From an uncultured Selenomonadaceae bacterium (GTDB taxonomy: Bacteria; Bacillota; Negativicutes; Selenomonadales; Selenomonadaceae), in contig CAJOKY010000166.1 in the NCBI GenBank assembly GCA_905235425.1, positions 1 to 6,103 on the forward strand: a stretch of 6,103 bases of DNA, written 5' to 3'. The notes beneath the pieces are model-generated. The model saw nothing but the letters and a program-made list of their open reading frames with translations, was not told the DNA's origin and did not search any database. Positions 6,072 through 6,103 of this stretch are shown piece by piece; position 1 is the stretch's first letter; each line of letters starts with the position of its first letter. A program made the translations under genes and the position numbers.

Positions 6072-6103
6072 ATTCACGATTAAAATTTTTTACTGTAAAT
6101 TTA

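Overview
The window is about 60% A+T. It reads as bacterial chromosome with four transcription units' worth of genes and no mobile element, RNA gene or CRISPR array. Three of the five intact or partial reading frames appear to start at TTG or GTG behind good Shine-Dalgarno sequences. The combination of a STAS/SpoIIE-type partner-switching pair, a Firmicutes-style feature, with a YrbL-family protein, usually proteobacterial, suggests a Gram-negative-walled Bacillota (Negativicutes). That placement is inference at low to moderate confidence.

Left block (1-1955, minus strand): a leftward operon. It begins with a PIG-L/LmbE-fold protein that carries a discoidin-like beta-sandwich domain and whose metal-site motif is degenerate. 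Its reading frame ends at 642, and another frame, open from about 651 to 421, looks like the missing C-terminus displaced by a small frameshift. Twelve bases further on, a YrbL-family kinase-like gene starts at GTG 408 and runs off the left edge. No separate gene track line covers this gene, but 136 codons are open and the family motifs are clear.

Divergent intergenic region (1956-2130): two back-to-back promoters, each with a perfect TATAAT. One drives the leftward operon and has an extended -10. The other drives the rightward pair.

Middle block (2131-4734, plus strand): a STAS anti-anti-sigma-type protein of 110 aa, followed 30 bases later by a 746-aa membrane receptor phosphatase (TM, dCache-like sensor, TM, HAMP, switch helix, PP2C/SpoIIE). 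Together they form the phosphatase and antagonist halves of a partner-switching pathway. The kinase/anti-sigma partner is not in the window.

Right block (4800-6059, minus strand): a membrane GT2 glycosyltransferase of the cellulose-synthase-like/EpsO-like type, convergent with the phosphatase. The two share a compact hairpin that can terminate transcription from both sides. A working idea, not shown by sequence, is that all three blocks touch cell-envelope or exopolysaccharide biology, with the sensor phosphatase as a possible regulator.
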